This document shows positions 29,594 through 42,961 of a DNA stretch of 64,000 nucleotides, piece by piece (within the stretch, counting starts at the first letter, position 1; every line of letters starts with the position of its first letter). Source of the DNA: Mixia osmundae IAM 14324 (taxonomy: Eukaryota; Basidiomycota; Mixiomycetes; Mixiales; Mixiaceae); contig NW_014575552.1 in NCBI RefSeq assembly GCF_000708205.1, forward strand, positions 62,001 through 126,000, in the 5' to 3' direction. The notes beneath the pieces were generated by a model that was not told the origin of the DNA, ran no database searches, and saw nothing but the letters and a program-made list of their open reading frames with translations. The position numbers and the translations under genes are program-made.

Positions 29594-32500
29594 ATGGCGC
29601 CGGCCTCGCCGACCGGCCCTGCTACTCGAACTCGCCATGGTCAGACTCGAGCGAGTGCAGCTTCAGCGAGCTCCGCGCACTCTGGGGAAGCCTCGGGAGG
29701 TGCTAGCACGACCAATATGGCAGCTGCGACGGGTGACAGAGCGTCGACGAGTCGGTCGCCCAGCGTTTCTTTGCCAGCCTCTGGCTCGGTTGGCCTAGCT
29801 GGCTCTTTGCCGCCTTCCTCTCTGTCTGGCGGCCGAGATGAGCAGACCTACGCCGCCAGACTGAGCGATCCATCTCTGCCGACCTCTGTCAAGCTCAATC
29901 TGGCTTCAGAGATCCGAGATAGGATCGATCTCTATCAGCGTGACAGCGAGTATATCCACTTTCTCGACCACTTGCTGCCCGTCATCCTGGCCATACTCAA
30001 GGAGGGCAAGGTCACCTTCAACACCAATACGAACGAGCAACGTCTGCGCCATGTCCTGATCGAGACGCTACACAGGATACCTCATTCGGGCAAGCACAAG
30101 GACCACGCGATGGAAATGATGGTCGTCGCTCTCCAGCTTGTCAGGACAGACAATGAAGACAACGCTTGCCTCTGCATGAAGATCTTGATTGATCTCCATC
30201 GCTCATACAAGGACATCTTGGCGCCTACGGTCGATCAATTCCTGTCGACTGTCAAGGAAATCTACGCAGGCATGACCGATGCCGTCCCAAGAGTCTTTGG
30301 CACCAATCCCGATGGCACCGGTGGCGAAGCCGTACCAGATGTGCTGCCTTCCAATGCGTCGAAAGACCTGGTTGCAAGTCATCCCAATATCATCCCGACT
30401 GGTATGACGAGCTTCAAGCTTCTGACCGAGTGTCCAATCGCAATCGTCTTCCTCTTCCAAACTTACCGCGATGTCGTCAGCCGAGAGATAGAAGTCTTTG
30501 TGCCCCTCATCTTTCAAGTTAGCTTTTGCGACCTGCGCTCATACAGAACTAAAGTTTTGCTGCAGTTCCTAAGCTTGCAACCTGCTCCTCAAGCTTACGC
30601 GCACGAGCAAGCTAAGCTCGCAGGTGACCTTCATATCGGGATCGCTGCAAACATGCAACGCAAGCGCGCAAGGTTTCAGGATCTCCTAGTAGCTCAAGTC
30701 AAGGTCAGCTATCACTGATAAGCAGATAGCCTGCAGCTGACTTATTCGGCTGTACAGACAATGTCATTCCTCGCATACGTCTTGCGCGTTGCGGACAAGA
30801 CGCTCGAGCCGTACCGTGATCGGATCCCTGAGATTGCTATCAGGCTGCTCAAAGACTGCCCGCCTGACGCTTCTTCGAACCGCAAAGAGTTGCTAGTCGC
30901 AACGCGTCACATTCTGTCGACGGCTTTCAGGAGTGCATTCGTCAATTACATCGATGTCGTGCTAGATGAGCGAGTCCTTGTCGGAGCTGGCGTCACACCT
31001 CACGAGACTCTTCGGCCTCTCGCCTACAGCATGCTTGCTGATCTCATTCATCACGTCCGCATGGAGCTCAGTATCGGTCAACTCTCTCGGGTAGTGCAAG
31101 CCTACTCTTGCAGTCTTCATGACCCGACCTTAGCCCCTGCCATTCAGACGATGTGCTCCAAACTGCTGCTCAATCTCATCGAATCGATTCTCAAGAAAGA
31201 TCGTGAAGAGGCGACGAAATTGCTCAGCTGTATGTTCGAAGCATTTGTCCGAAAGGTCGAGGGAATGGCAGAGGTGCGCAAGGAATGGACGCGGTGGGCT
31301 CGACCGAAGACTGCAAAAAAGGCCGAAGGCGAGGAAGTGGATGAGATCGATATCGAGCGCAGACGTCCTATCGCGCCTATGATCGTCATGACGGATCCTC
31401 AGCCTGATCCGGTCAAGGGCAAGCTCGCTTCTTACATTTTTCGCTCCAGGCTAATGCGTTTGCAGATGCTCGCTTTTTGTTCCGCAACCTGATCTTCGGC
31501 GTCAAGACTATCTTGACGGCGCTGAAGCACCTCGGCTCACCCCTGCCAGATGCGGATCAGATGGGTCGACTCTTCACAGGCTGTATACAGTGTCTGTCTA
31601 TCTTCGATACGCGACGCGAGGCCGGGCGAGAGGCGAAGGATGTCACCGATGGCTTCTGTGCCATCTTCCTGATCACGGATCTCATTATCTTTCAGGAAGT
31701 CATAGACAAGCGCATGGCCTTCTTCCTCGACGAGCTGCTGCAGAATCACGAGCTGCTGGCTATTCCCCAAGCCTTCTTATCAAACGAAGCAGTCTCACAA
31801 GCCTTTGTTGGCATCTCATTCCGCTTCCTAGTCGCCCGCCTCGATGAGATCGGTAGCGCAGACAAAGAGAAGACAAGTGTCATGTTGCGACTCTTCAAGA
31901 TGTCGTTCATGGCTATCACCATCTTTCCAGATGTCAATGAGATCGTTCTGCAGCCGCTCCTGGGTCACATCATCATGCAGTCGCTCAAGCTGGCGAGTAA
32001 AGCACCAGAGCCGACCAACTACTACTTTCTTCTGCGTGCACTCTTCCGCAGCATAGGCGGAGGTCGCTTTGAGCTGCTCTACAAAGAAGTCCTGCCGCTA
32101 CTGCAAGCTCTGCTCGAGAATCTCAATGGGTTGCTAAATGCTGCCGAACGATCCAAGCGAGATCTCTTTGTCGAGCTTTGCTTGACAGTACCGGTCAGAC
32201 TCAGCGTCTTGCTGCCGTATCTCAGCTTCCTGATGAAGCCCCTGGTATTGGCGCTTCAAGCCGGTCCCGAGCTTGTCAGTCAGGGCTTGCGAACACTCGA
32301 GCTTTGCGTCGATAACTTGACCCAAGAGTTCCTCAATCCGCTCATGGCGCCTGTCATCAACGACGTCATGGCTGCTCTGTGGAAGCTGTTGCGGCCTGTG
32401 CCGTTTAACCACCAGCATGCTCACACGACTGTGCGCATCCTCGGCAAGATCGGAGGGCGCAATCGACGCAATTTGGGACCCGTTAAACTCGAATGGCGTC

Positions 32501-35500
32501 CTGTCGGGCCAGAGGCGACGATCCCCGTGCACTTCGATGGTCAATTGCAGACAATCAGGCTAGCGCCTGTTGTCGATCTTGCACTCCGCATGATCAGACG
32601 GGGAGATATCCACTACAGGCGCAATTCGTATATGCTCTTCAAGCATGCGGTCGTCATCTTCCTGAAGGAGGTAAGCCCACATGCGTTGCGCTTGCGCATT
32701 AGCTGACAATGCCTATAGACTTTACCTTACGGCGAAAACGAAGACACCTTTGGCAATACTGTCCGAGGCTTGTTTGAGTCTGCTCGTGTCGACGAGTTCA
32801 GAGAAGAAGCGACCGAGTTTCTGATGCGCTTAGCTGAGTATATTTTCGCTCTCGAGCTACGACGAGAGCCGATCGACGGTTCGATTGGCCGACACGTCCT
32901 ACCGCTCTCTTCGGCAATGATCGACGCAATGGCAGAGTCGCTCGCATCGGCAGAGTCCGAATATCTTCGCGAGACGGCTGCACACGTTCAGCGCATCGTT
33001 GAGGGGCTCATCGCTTTCAGGGATTCTGCAGATCCCCCGAAGCCTGCCTTCGTGCATGCAATCCTGAGACAACTAGCAGCTCGGCTTAGCTCGCTCTGCT
33101 ACGACCAGTCTTGGCAGCGGAAGACTGGGGGTGCCACTGGTATCGCCATCTTGACGTCCAAGATGCAGCTTGGTCTCAACTGGATGCTCGATCATGAGCT
33201 CGAATTCGTTCGCGCATTGCTGTTCACGCTTAAAGACATGCCATCTGACCCGCCCGGTAATGTCGGTGAAGTCTCGCAAACATTGCTACACATTCTGGGC
33301 ACATGTAATGCTCCGCCAAGCGCACAGATCGAGGCAGGCCCGGATCCAAGTAAAAGCGCAGACGCAATGCAAGTAGACAAGCCCAACAGCGCGAAGCTCG
33401 CTGCAGACTCTGCGCCTGCAGAAACTCCCAAGAAGAATCCCGCACTCGCTCAGCAGTCCAAAGTGCAGAAGCACAACTTCCTTATTGGCATGCTGATCAT
33501 TGAGCTGTCAAGTCAAGTCGAGACAGTACGTGAAACAGCCAAGGCATCCCTCGAGATCTTATCAAAATCGACTGGAAAGACCGTCACGGAGATGCTTCGA
33601 CCTGTGCGAGAGCGGCTGCTCGGACCGATCTTCAGCAAGCCGCTTCGCGCGCTAGCCTTCTCAATGCAAATTGGTCACATCGACGCAGTCAGCTACTGCA
33701 TCACGCTGCGTCCGCCACTTATCGATCTCGAGGAGAACAAAGATCGCCCTGAGGCATCGATGGAGACACCCCTGCTCAGACTATTGACGGAGGCGCTTGG
33801 TATCGCAGACGCAGAAGACTCTGCTCTGACAGGGCGGGCAACGCAACACAAGAATGCAGCGCTTCTGACGACACTGCGCGTCGCTTGCGTGAAGCTTTTG
33901 TCAGCTGCAATGGCCACGCCTGAGTTTCTGTCTCCCAAATACAATGCGACAAGGATGAAGACGCTGGGCATATATTTCAAACTGCTCTACGTTCGCTCGC
34001 CAGATGTCGTCAACGCTGCCTATTGGGGCCTCAAGCAAGTACTCAATCAGCAAGGCAAGTTGCCAAAGGACCTGCTACAGGGAGGTCTACGCCCAGTTTT
34101 GACGAACTTGTCTGACCATAAGCGACTCACTGTGCCCGGTCTGCAAGGCTTGGCTCGTCTTCTTGAGCTGCTCACAAGCTACTTCAAGAAGGAAATCGGT
34201 CAGAAATTACTCGATCACTTCCGTGCGCTTGCGGAGCCCAACGCAATGACGACCGCCGCTTTGGCGCCTCAGAACGAGCATGGCGAGCTCCAGATAATGG
34301 CCGCGATAATCAACATTTTCCATCTATTGCCATATCCTGTCTCTGTCGACTTCTTGCAAGATGTCAGCACGCTCGTCGCCGATGTGGAGCTACATCTCCG
34401 CAAAGCTACAGCGAGCGTCTTCACTGAGCCATTAGCACGCTATCTCAACCTCTATCCTGCCGAGTCGACTGCATTCTACTTCGCTCGCATGAGTGAACAG
34501 CGATTCATGAGCAGCTTCCGCTTCGTCATGGCATCTGGTCATGTCGATGCCCTAGCGGAACGTATCAATGAGCAGCATATGGAGCTCTTCTCGCCAGCTT
34601 TCCGCGCGGAATCACTCGACTTGTCTACGCTGCACGCTGCACTACTCATCAAGCTATTCTGCGAGCACGATGCGTCGTGGATAGTCTCGCGTCCTGGCAT
34701 AGTAGAGCTCCTCATTGGTAGATGGCAGTCGCCACAGCGTGCAGAGCGTCTGGGCGCACAGGGCATCTCACATATGTCGCAGTTGGCCGAAGATGCAGCG
34801 TTCTTGGACATCTTCCTCATATATCTCCGGCAAGCCGAGCACATCGACCTTCTTTTCCGTATGCTTGACGTATACACCTGGCGCTGCCCATCCGACCGCT
34901 TCGCACTGACTCGATTTTACTACGAGACAATCGCAAAGAGCACAGATATCGCGTTCAGAACACGCATACTCAGTCGCTTCCTGGACATATTTGCCGACAA
35001 GACGATGCCACAATCTCAGAAGACTGCTGCTTTGCGAGTGATCATCAATCCAATGCTCTATGTCGCCTTCTCCCGAGGTAACAGCGAGGCTGGCTTGGTC
35101 GACGCAGTGATCATCAATAGATTACATGCGACTATCTGGCAGCCAGGCTTAGAGCATCCTGGCGGCTCGCCCGGCGGCCCAGAGGAAGCTCTTCTCATTG
35201 AGCTGTTACACATGTCGACCCTGATCGTCCGACATCGATACTCGTCGATCGCCGAGAACAAGAAGGACGTCATCAAGTATGGCTGGAAACAGATCACAGT
35301 CGAGGATATCACGGTCAAGCAATCGGCGTATGCCCTCATCGCTCAGTTTCTGGCCGTTTACGAATCTCCAGCACGCATTGTTCTCGTCATCTGGAACCAT
35401 CTTTTGCGGGCGCATCAACTCGAGGGTCGTGCTCTTGTCCGAGAGGCACTAGACGTGCTTGCTCCAGCGCTACCGTTCAGGTCGAATCCAGAAGAGGATC

Positions 35501-38500
35501 CACCTGGCTGGATCGCCTGCACTCGCCGTGTGCTCGCAGAAGAAGGTCACAGCAGTGTGCCTCAACTATCGCACATCTACAACCTGTTTGCGCGACACTG
35601 CGACCTCTTCTTCCCATATCGCGGTCTCTTTGTACCCAACATGGTCTCCTCATTGAGCAAGCTCGCCTTCGGACCACTCAGCACTGTCGAGACGCGCGTC
35701 CTGACTGTCGACGTCATTGATATGCTGCTGCAATGGGAACGACGTCGATTAGGCAAATCTGTGCGGCCTGAAGGCGCCGAGATGGAGTCTCTAAAGACGC
35801 CTACTTCTGATACGTCTGTGCCTAAGCGGGGTCGCGCAGGTTCTGTAGCTGCATCGAGCGCAGGCCTCGCGTCCGGCAATTCAAATGCGTACAGTATACC
35901 ACTGCCGAACCGTGACACAATTATCAGCACGCTCATTCGCTTAGTGGCTTTTGCTTCAGAGCCGATTTCGCGGGGTGGTGTCGCCGCCCGAGCAATGAAT
36001 CTACTCAAAGAGTTCCTTGGCGGTGGCATCTGGGACGACGTCAGCCCAAAGCTTGCCTGGTTCAGCCGGACACTTACGAATGCAGAGATCAATGAGCAGA
36101 CTCTGAACACCCTCTGCAATACGATCGATGTTCTCTGCGTCGTCCAGTCTTTCCGGCCTGACGCTTGGGTGCTCGACAATCTCGGCACGATGATCAAGAT
36201 CATCGAGAAAGTCACGTCAGCATCGGAGGTCAGATTGCACGTGTCCCTGCGACCGATCCTCGAACGGACCTTTGAGATCCTGCCTCAGCGTGACTCCAAA
36301 GGAGAGGATGAGAAGATGACGATGGGCAAGTCTATATATACGATTGGCGCCTTCCCGGCTGATGACATCTTGATCGCAGCGGACGCCATCACCGATGAGG
36401 ATGATGATGTCGTTAGGTTTACTAAGTGGGCGACGATGACAATCAATGACGGTCTGCGCAGCCTTAGCAACATCCAAGGCACCATTGTCATTCTACAGGC
36501 ATGGGTCAAGCACAAGCCTGAAGTTACCGACGAATTCCTCGGCCCTCTTATCCGCGTACTTACGCGCATGACGAAAGAGCACTTTGCTACTGCCAATACG
36601 CCCGCCTTTGAAGGCACTTCACGCATCTTGATGTCTACCCTCGAGATCCTCCGCAGACGGGTCTCGCATCTTGGTGAGCAGAGGCGCTGGCTGCTTTCGG
36701 CACTTGTGCAAATTGTCGAAAAGTCGCCAAGCACAGAAGTATGTCGATTCGTGCTCGAAATGATGTCAGTATGGATCAAAGAGCGCAAAGAAGCGTATCC
36801 GACTGTTCGCGAGAAAGCCGGCATCTTGTCAAAGATGATGACCTTCGAAAATCGACACGATGACGCGCTACTCAAAGACTTCTTGCAGCTTATTCTGGAC
36901 ATTTACACCGACCCAGCGCTCGCCCGGACTGAGCTTACTGTTAGGCTCGAGCAGGCATTCTTGCTCGGCTGTCGCAACAGGGACGCGACGATCCGCACGC
37001 GTTTCCTGGAAGTTTTCGACCGCTGCATCGATCGCTCGCTGTTCAGTCGATTGTACTACATCCTCGGAGTGCAGAATTGGGAGTCTATCGGCGAGACAAA
37101 TTGGATTCACCAGGCGCTTGACCTTCTGCTCGGTGCGGTAGATGCGAAGCGCAAGCTGTTCGCTGGCCTTGCGCCAAGTCCGGTACCCAATCAAGCCTTC
37201 GTTGACGCGCTCGCTGAATACGAAGTCGGCGGTCTGGTCAATGCAGCGCGTAGACTGCTCTATGCGGACGCGACTACAACGCATGTCATGTGGATCTCGA
37301 CGTTCAAAGCCGCTTGGCCTTGCATCACTCGTCGCGAGCAGACGGATATGACGCGCTTCATTATCTCTTTGCTGGGCAAAGAATGGCACACGAAGAATCG
37401 CGATCGTCGACCCAACGTCATCCAGACAATTTTGAGCAGCGCACAGGCGTGCTCACCGCCAGTGGCGCTGCCACCTCATCTTGTGCGCTACCTTGGCAAA
37501 TCTTTCAATGCGTGGCATGTCGCTCTGGAGATCATGCAAGATGTCGTCGAGGACCCGCGCGAGGATGACGTAGTGCGCGACTGCACTTGCGACGCACTTG
37601 CGGAGCTCTATTCGGACCTGTCCGAGTACGACAATTTCTATGGTCTTTGGCGACGTCGATCGTATTATAACGAAACGAATGCTGCCATCTCATTTGAACA
37701 GCACGGCTTGTGGCAACAAGCACAGGTTCAGGTAACCCGAAGCTAGTATTGAGACCCTTGTCGCTGACGCACGTATGCAGTATGAGGCAGCCCAAGTCAA
37801 GGCACGGTCAGGCGCTATGCCATTCACAGAGTCGGAATATAACGTCTGGGAGGATCATTGGGTGCTCTGCGCACAGAAGCTTCAGCAGGTACGTCGACGA
37901 CATTTGACCTTAGCCATGTCTCATGCGCAGCGGATCGCAGTGGGACATTTTGACCGACTTAGCAAAGCACGAAGGCAATGCTGACCTCTTCCTGGAGTGC
38001 GCATGGCGGCTGTCAGACTGGCAAAGCGATCGCGACTTTATTGAGCAGTCGATCGATAACATGGAGTCTCAGGCCACGCCTCGCCGACGAACATTTGAGG
38101 CTTACATGGCGTTGGTGAAGGTACAGGCTGGCATAGTCACGCCCGGCGAAGAAAAGAAGACCGATGCTCAGCGCTTGTGCGACGAGGGCATCCAGCTTGC
38201 ACTTCGCAAATGGTACTATTTGCCAGACATTGTCTCTGAGGCACATCTGCCTTTGCTACATGTGTTTCAGCAATTTGTCGAGCTGCAAGAAGCATCTCTC
38301 ATGTTCAACAGCCTATCGCAAACTACTGCACAGAATCTCGAAGCCAAATCGGCCGAAATCAAAGGCACTTTGCAGACGTGGCGCGAACGTCTGCCAAATC
38401 TTTGGGATGATGTCAATATCTGGAGTGATCTCGTGGCTTGGCGTCAGCACGTCTTCTCTGCAATCAACAAAGCTTATCTGCCACTCATCCCTGCGCTCAC

Positions 38501-41323
38501 GAGCGCGAACGGCGGTGGCTCAGCAGCAAATTCACATGCATATCGCGGTTACCATGAGACAGCTTGGATTATCAACCGATTCGCTCATGTTGCTCGAAAG
38601 CATCATTTGCACGAAGTTTGCATCACTTCGCTCACAAAGATATATACACTGCCCAACATCGAAATCCAGGAGGCCTTCCTGAAGCTTCGAGAGCAAGCAA
38701 GGTGTCATTACCAAAGTCCCACGGAGCTCAACCAGGGCCTCGAAGTCATCAACAATACGAACCTCATGTACTTCGGCCCGGCGCAGAAAGCGGAGTTCTT
38801 CACGCTCAAGGGCATGTTCCTCGCACGACTTAACTTGCATGAGGAAGCAGCGCAAGTGTTCAATCAAGCGGTGGGTACAGATATGTCCTTCCCGAAAGCA
38901 TGGGCAGAATGGGGCGAGTACCACGACAGAATGTTCAAAGACAATCCGAACGATCTCAACATGGCAGCCAACGCCGTGTCTTGCTACTTGCAGGCCGCCG
39001 GGCTCTACAAAAATGCTCGAGCTCGTAAGATACTTGTCAGAATACTTTGGCTGCTCAGTCTCGACGACAATAGCGGGACGGTGGCCAAAGCATTCGATCT
39101 CTACAAAGGCGACGTACCTGTATGGTACTGGATCACGTTCATACCGCAATTGCTCTCCTCGCTCTCGTATCGAGAAGCCCGATATGCTCGCATAATCTTA
39201 ATGAAGATTGCCAAGACTTACCCACAAGCGCTGTTCTATCTGCTCAGAACAACTAATGAGGACCTCAGCGCAGTCAAGCGACAACAAATGGCAGCCAAGG
39301 CTCGCGAAGCTGCAAAGAAAGACGAAGAGGCGAAGATCTCGGCTGCTGCAGCTGCTACGAACGGCACGGGCACTGAGTCAGGCCCTATACCAGATGCAAG
39401 CAAAGCGACAACGCCTGCACCAGCTTTGCCGGTGCAAGCTGCTGCAGGCATTCCGACCTCGGTACCACCCGGCGTTGTACCAAACCAACCGATCGCGCCT
39501 CGTCAACCATGGGAGCATGTCGAGGAGATCATGTCCATCCTCAAGACTGCCTTCCCACTGCTTACGCTCACGATGGAGATGATTGGGGATCAAATTCAGC
39601 AGCGTTTTAAGCCGACGCCAGAGGAGGACATCTTCAGGCTAGTCAGCGCGCTTCTCAATGACGCTCTTCAACAATTCATCGCTCGAGCTGCATTTGTCGA
39701 TGATGACGGCGCCCTACCTCAGCCGACCGTGCAGAACGTTGCCCGGTTCGCAGAGAATTTGCATCCCGGCCCGCTCAAGACGAACTTCGAGCGCGACTTT
39801 TTGGCTTCGAAGCCGAATTTGCAAAGCTATGTCGCACGATTGCAGAGATGGCGAGATCGATACGAGGTCGTACTCGATCGCAAAGCAAAACGTCACAATC
39901 TGGAAGTCTGCTCGCATTGGCTTGTCGAATTCCAATATCAGAAGTTTGACGAAATCGAAGTACCTGGACAGTACCTCAAGGTGACATGAAAGTTTCAGCT
40001 AACTGGATAATCGCTGATGTGCTCGAGCAGTACGAGGACAGCAATATGAATTTCGTCAGGATTGGACACTTCCAGTCCAAATTCGATGTCAGCAGACTTT
40101 CGGGCATCTGCACACGCCGCCTTACTATCGTCGGTCACGATAGTAGCTTGCACTCGTTCGCTATCCAGCTACCAGCTGCGCGACATTCGCGTCGCGAAGA
40201 GCGAATCATGCAGCTTTTCCGCATGCTCAATTCGTGCGTCCCACGCAGTCTCTTAAAGCAAGCGCTGATCAGCTCTGTTTGCAGACCATTGACACGTAGG
40301 AAAGAATCGAGGAAGCGTAATGCTTTGTTTACGGTCCCGATCGCTGTGCCACTCGCGCCTCACGTCCGCTTGCTCGAGAACGATGCGTCCATTGTCAGCT
40401 TGCAAGACATATACGAGAACTTTTGCCATGAACGTGGCATCGGCAAGGACGACCCTATCATTCATTACGCTGAGAAGCTCAGACGACTTGCACAAGCCCA
40501 CGCTGCTGTTTCACGATCGACACCTCAGCGTCTGAACACAGCCGCGACGAAGCTCGAAGCGTACGAAGAAGTACGAACGAAGATGTTCCCCGACACGGTC
40601 TTGAAGAATGTAAGTCGCTGCTCTCGCATAAGCGAGCAGTAGGGTAACATCCTGAGACAGTACATGGCGCGATCAATGGTATCCGCGAGCGATCTCTGGC
40701 ATCTCCGCAAGCGAATGACGCAGCAGCTGGCCAGCTTTATCTTTATGACCTATGTCTTCAGTATGGGATCTCGGCTACCTTCGCGCATCCTCTTCTCGCG
40801 AGTCAACGGTGGCTTGCACACTTCTGATATGCTGCCGAGTGAGCCCGCTTGCCCGTCTTCATGCAGTCCCGTCTGACCTAGCCGTGCAGCCTTATCGCCT
40901 CAAGCGCCCGAATTTGCCAATAACGAGGCTGTCCCATTCCGGTTCACGCCGAGCATTCAGAAGTTCATCACAGCGGTAGGTACAGAAGGCCTGCTGACCT
41001 CTTCTCTCATGGCAATCGCTGGGGCGCTTACGGAGGAAGAGGACGATCTCGAGCATCGGCTGTGCATCTTTGTGCGCGAAGAAGTCATTGCCTGGCACCA
41101 CATGCAGCACAAGACCCTGCAAGACAAGCTCGTACGCGCAGCCACGGTGTCCAACGTCAAGAACATCGTTCGGCGCGCTCAATTGCTCAGTTGCAAGATC
41201 GATCGCGAGAATCAGCCGCTCGGCGTCGTGCCCGCGAACCAGACCATCCTCGAGCTGCTCAGCTACAGCGCGAATCCACAGCGACTCAGTGCTATGGATC
41301 CCATCTGGCTACCATGGCTGTAG
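29594..41323 (+). CDS. TRA1: Tra1/TRRAP, PIKK-family scaffold of SAGA and NuA4
   Basis: Eleven exons: 29594-30517, 30566-30703, 30758-31418, 31466-32670, 32719-37731, 37781-37888, 37941-39980, 40031-40233, 40285-40609, 40661-40838 and 40890-41323. The product has 3742 residues; budding yeast Tra1 has 3744. Most of it is HEAT-type helical repeats. The FAT region includes [20 protein letters not shown] and RLSDW. The PI3K-like fold follows ([20 protein letters not shown], then [14 protein letters not shown]) but lacks the catalytic Asp and DFG motifs, as in all Tra1/TRRAP. The FATC tail ends in DPIWLPWL. It recruits activators to histone acetyltransferase complexes. Intron 3 (31419-31465) begins with GCAAGC. 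Intron 8 (40234-40284) is a 51-bp stop-free intron hidden inside an open frame. Confidence 0.95.
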
Positions 41324-41753
41324 ACATTCCTTCTGTTGTACATTGCACGCGAAAAAGCAATCACGTGATTTGCTCCGCTGCGTCCAGACCACCAGAGACC
41401 ATTGCAGCGGTGATCTCCTCTCCCGCACGCACTCACAACATGATACTTGTAGTCTGGCATTCTCAGCTACGACTGCGATCTGTGACGTCGGACGACCGTT
41501 TGCAAAGCACTCGCAACTTGCTCGGCCTCGGCTCGTGACGTAAGTTCAGCAGAGCTCGAGCAGATTGGGAGCATCTAGCGCAATGTTAGCATTAGCAGTC
41601 AAACAAATGTAGGCATGACGGTACGCTGGTAGTCTCTCGCTGCACAATCGCGCGAACAGGCAAGAGCTATACAGCAGAGGGTAGCGTTGGCGACTTCGGC
41701 TGAAGGAGTACGTCACTTTGGCCATCAAGCCTTGGCATGTGCACTGGGAATAC
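41324..41753. other. Intergenic region between TRA1 and the coiled-coil gene
   Basis: Holds the TRA1 terminator side and the next promoter. A perfect TCACGTGA palindrome lies at 41361-41368. No gene, RNA or repeat is otherwise visible. Confidence 0.45.
41361..41368. promoter_or_regulatory. TCACGTGA palindrome (E-box-like, bHLH-type site)
   Basis: An 8-bp perfect palindrome in a non-coding interval. CACGTG cores bind Cbf1/Pho4-type bHLH factors in fungi. Whether it acts on the downstream gene is unknown. A second copy lies at 60433. Confidence 0.35.
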
Positions 41754-42608
41754 ATGCAGTACGATCCGGATGATCTCATGAACATGGAAATATCAGAACA
41801 ATCTAGCCAGACTTGGCCACGTGCGACGAGCGGTTCGATATTGCCACCGGTACGCGCTCTCGACGAATCAACCCAGCGCCGCCAACAACCTTCTGGGAGC
41901 GCTGTTGCTTGCATCACAGATCGAAGACAGACTTGTATAGCGACATCGCCTGAGATCAGCATCATGACCTGGACGCTGCCACAATCCCCCTCGGTAGTTG
42001 ATCAATCGCTGTCGTTCTCATCAGCGAGCACGACCCTGGACACCTCGACGAGTCTAAGCAAGCACGACCCTGGACACCTCGACGAGTCTAAGCAAGCCTA
42101 TTGGACATGTTCCTTTGAGGCCCTTAGTGTGGGGCAGAGCAAGTCGCACCTCGATCTCTACTACGATCGTATGGTCCAGGCAGCTCAGGAGAATCTCGAC
42201 AACCACTTGCGCAAGGCCAACAGGGTCGACAAGCAGCTCGAACACTTCAAGGGCGCCGTTCAGAAGATCGAAGAGATCTACGACGAGGCAGCTCTGCAGG
42301 TCAAGATCCGTGAAATCACTGTGACTGCTATCAAAGCAGCTCGTCCCGTTGCCCCAGAGGTTCACAAGGACGACTACCTCAAGGTTCTCATGGGCGACTG
42401 TCCTTCCATCTCGCCCATCTCAGCCGGCATAAAGCGTCCCCTTGGCGACCTGGACGACACAGGCTATGACGACATTTCCGAAATGTACAGTCCGCCCAAG
42501 CGTTTTGGCTTCGGCGGCGGAATCCTCTCACGTACGATGCAGGTCACTCCGCCAGCACATGGCTTCTCGGCTCATTACCTCGGTCCGCAGATGACGCCGG
42601 AAGAGTAG
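41754..42608 (+). CDS. Unknown protein with a coiled-coil segment
   Basis: An open frame of 284 residues from ATG 41754; ATGs at 41778 and 41964 are alternatives. The N-terminal 100 residues are low-complexity. Residues around 145-190 form a probable coiled coil (YYDRMVQAAQENLDNHLRKA then NRVDKQLEHFKGAVQKIEEI). The C-terminal part is rich in Gly, Pro and Ser (GIKRPLGDLDDTG, SPPKRFGFGGG) with a possible basic nuclear-type patch. The codon usage and composition of the second half look genuinely coding. A 34-bp perfect tandem duplication at 42027-42094 is read in two different frames, so the 5' part of the model is unsafe. An unseen intron (acceptor CATCAG at about 42024) could replace it. Family unknown. 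Confidence 0.5.
   Translation: MQYDPDDLMNMEISEQSSQTWPRATSGSILPPVRALDESTQRRQQPSGSAVACITDRRQTCIATSPEISIMTWTLPQSPSVVDQSLSFSSASTTLDTSTSLSKHDPGHLDESKQAYWTCSFEALSVGQSKSHLDLYYDRMVQAAQENLDNHLRKANRVDKQLEHFKGAVQKIEEIYDEAALQVKIREITVTAIKAARPVAPEVHKDDYLKVLMGDCPSISPISAGIKRPLGDLDDTGYDDISEMYSPPKRFGFGGGILSRTMQVTPPAHGFSAHYLGPQMTPEE
42027..42094 (+). repeat. Perfect 34-bp tandem duplication
   Basis: Two identical 34-bp units, 42027-42060 and 42061-42094, lie head to tail. Each begins AGCACGACCCTGG and ends GAGTCTAAGCA. The unit is not a multiple of three, so the open frame reads it first as STTLDTSTSLS and then as HDPGHLDESK. The absence of any mismatch suggests a recent event. Confidence 0.9.
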
Positions 42609-42961
42609 CAGCTGCAGCAGCACTACCACTTGCCTCGTCACTGTGGCAAGCCAACGCAAGTGCTCTCAATGATCTAGCGAGGGCGTCATCCTTGCTCGAA
42701 TGCGCTCAGCCAAGGGCCCACAACAAGCTGAGCGAGTCAAAGCCTTTGTTCGGAGAGGGTCATGTCCCAATCATTGCACTTGACGGTCTTGAGCTGGCTT
42801 GGGCGCTTGAACTGGCCTTGGCTTGCGTCGCGTCGTTGCTTGAGCTGTGACGTGGGCCAATGATAACGTCCGAGATCTCTGGCCGGTGACAGCATAGCTT
42901 TGGCATAGCGAGGCAGAGTACGATCATGCAGACGTGTGCATAGTCATCTTGGTCGGTCGAT
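42609..42961. other. Intergenic region
   Basis: About 350 bp between two rightward genes. I see no gene, repeat or RNA signature. It presumably holds the promoter of the Tco89-like gene. Confidence 0.4.

Noticed and set aside
35577-36215. A 212-codon open frame on the - strand
   Set aside because: Antisense to the long TRA1 exon 5; no domain and no splice partners.
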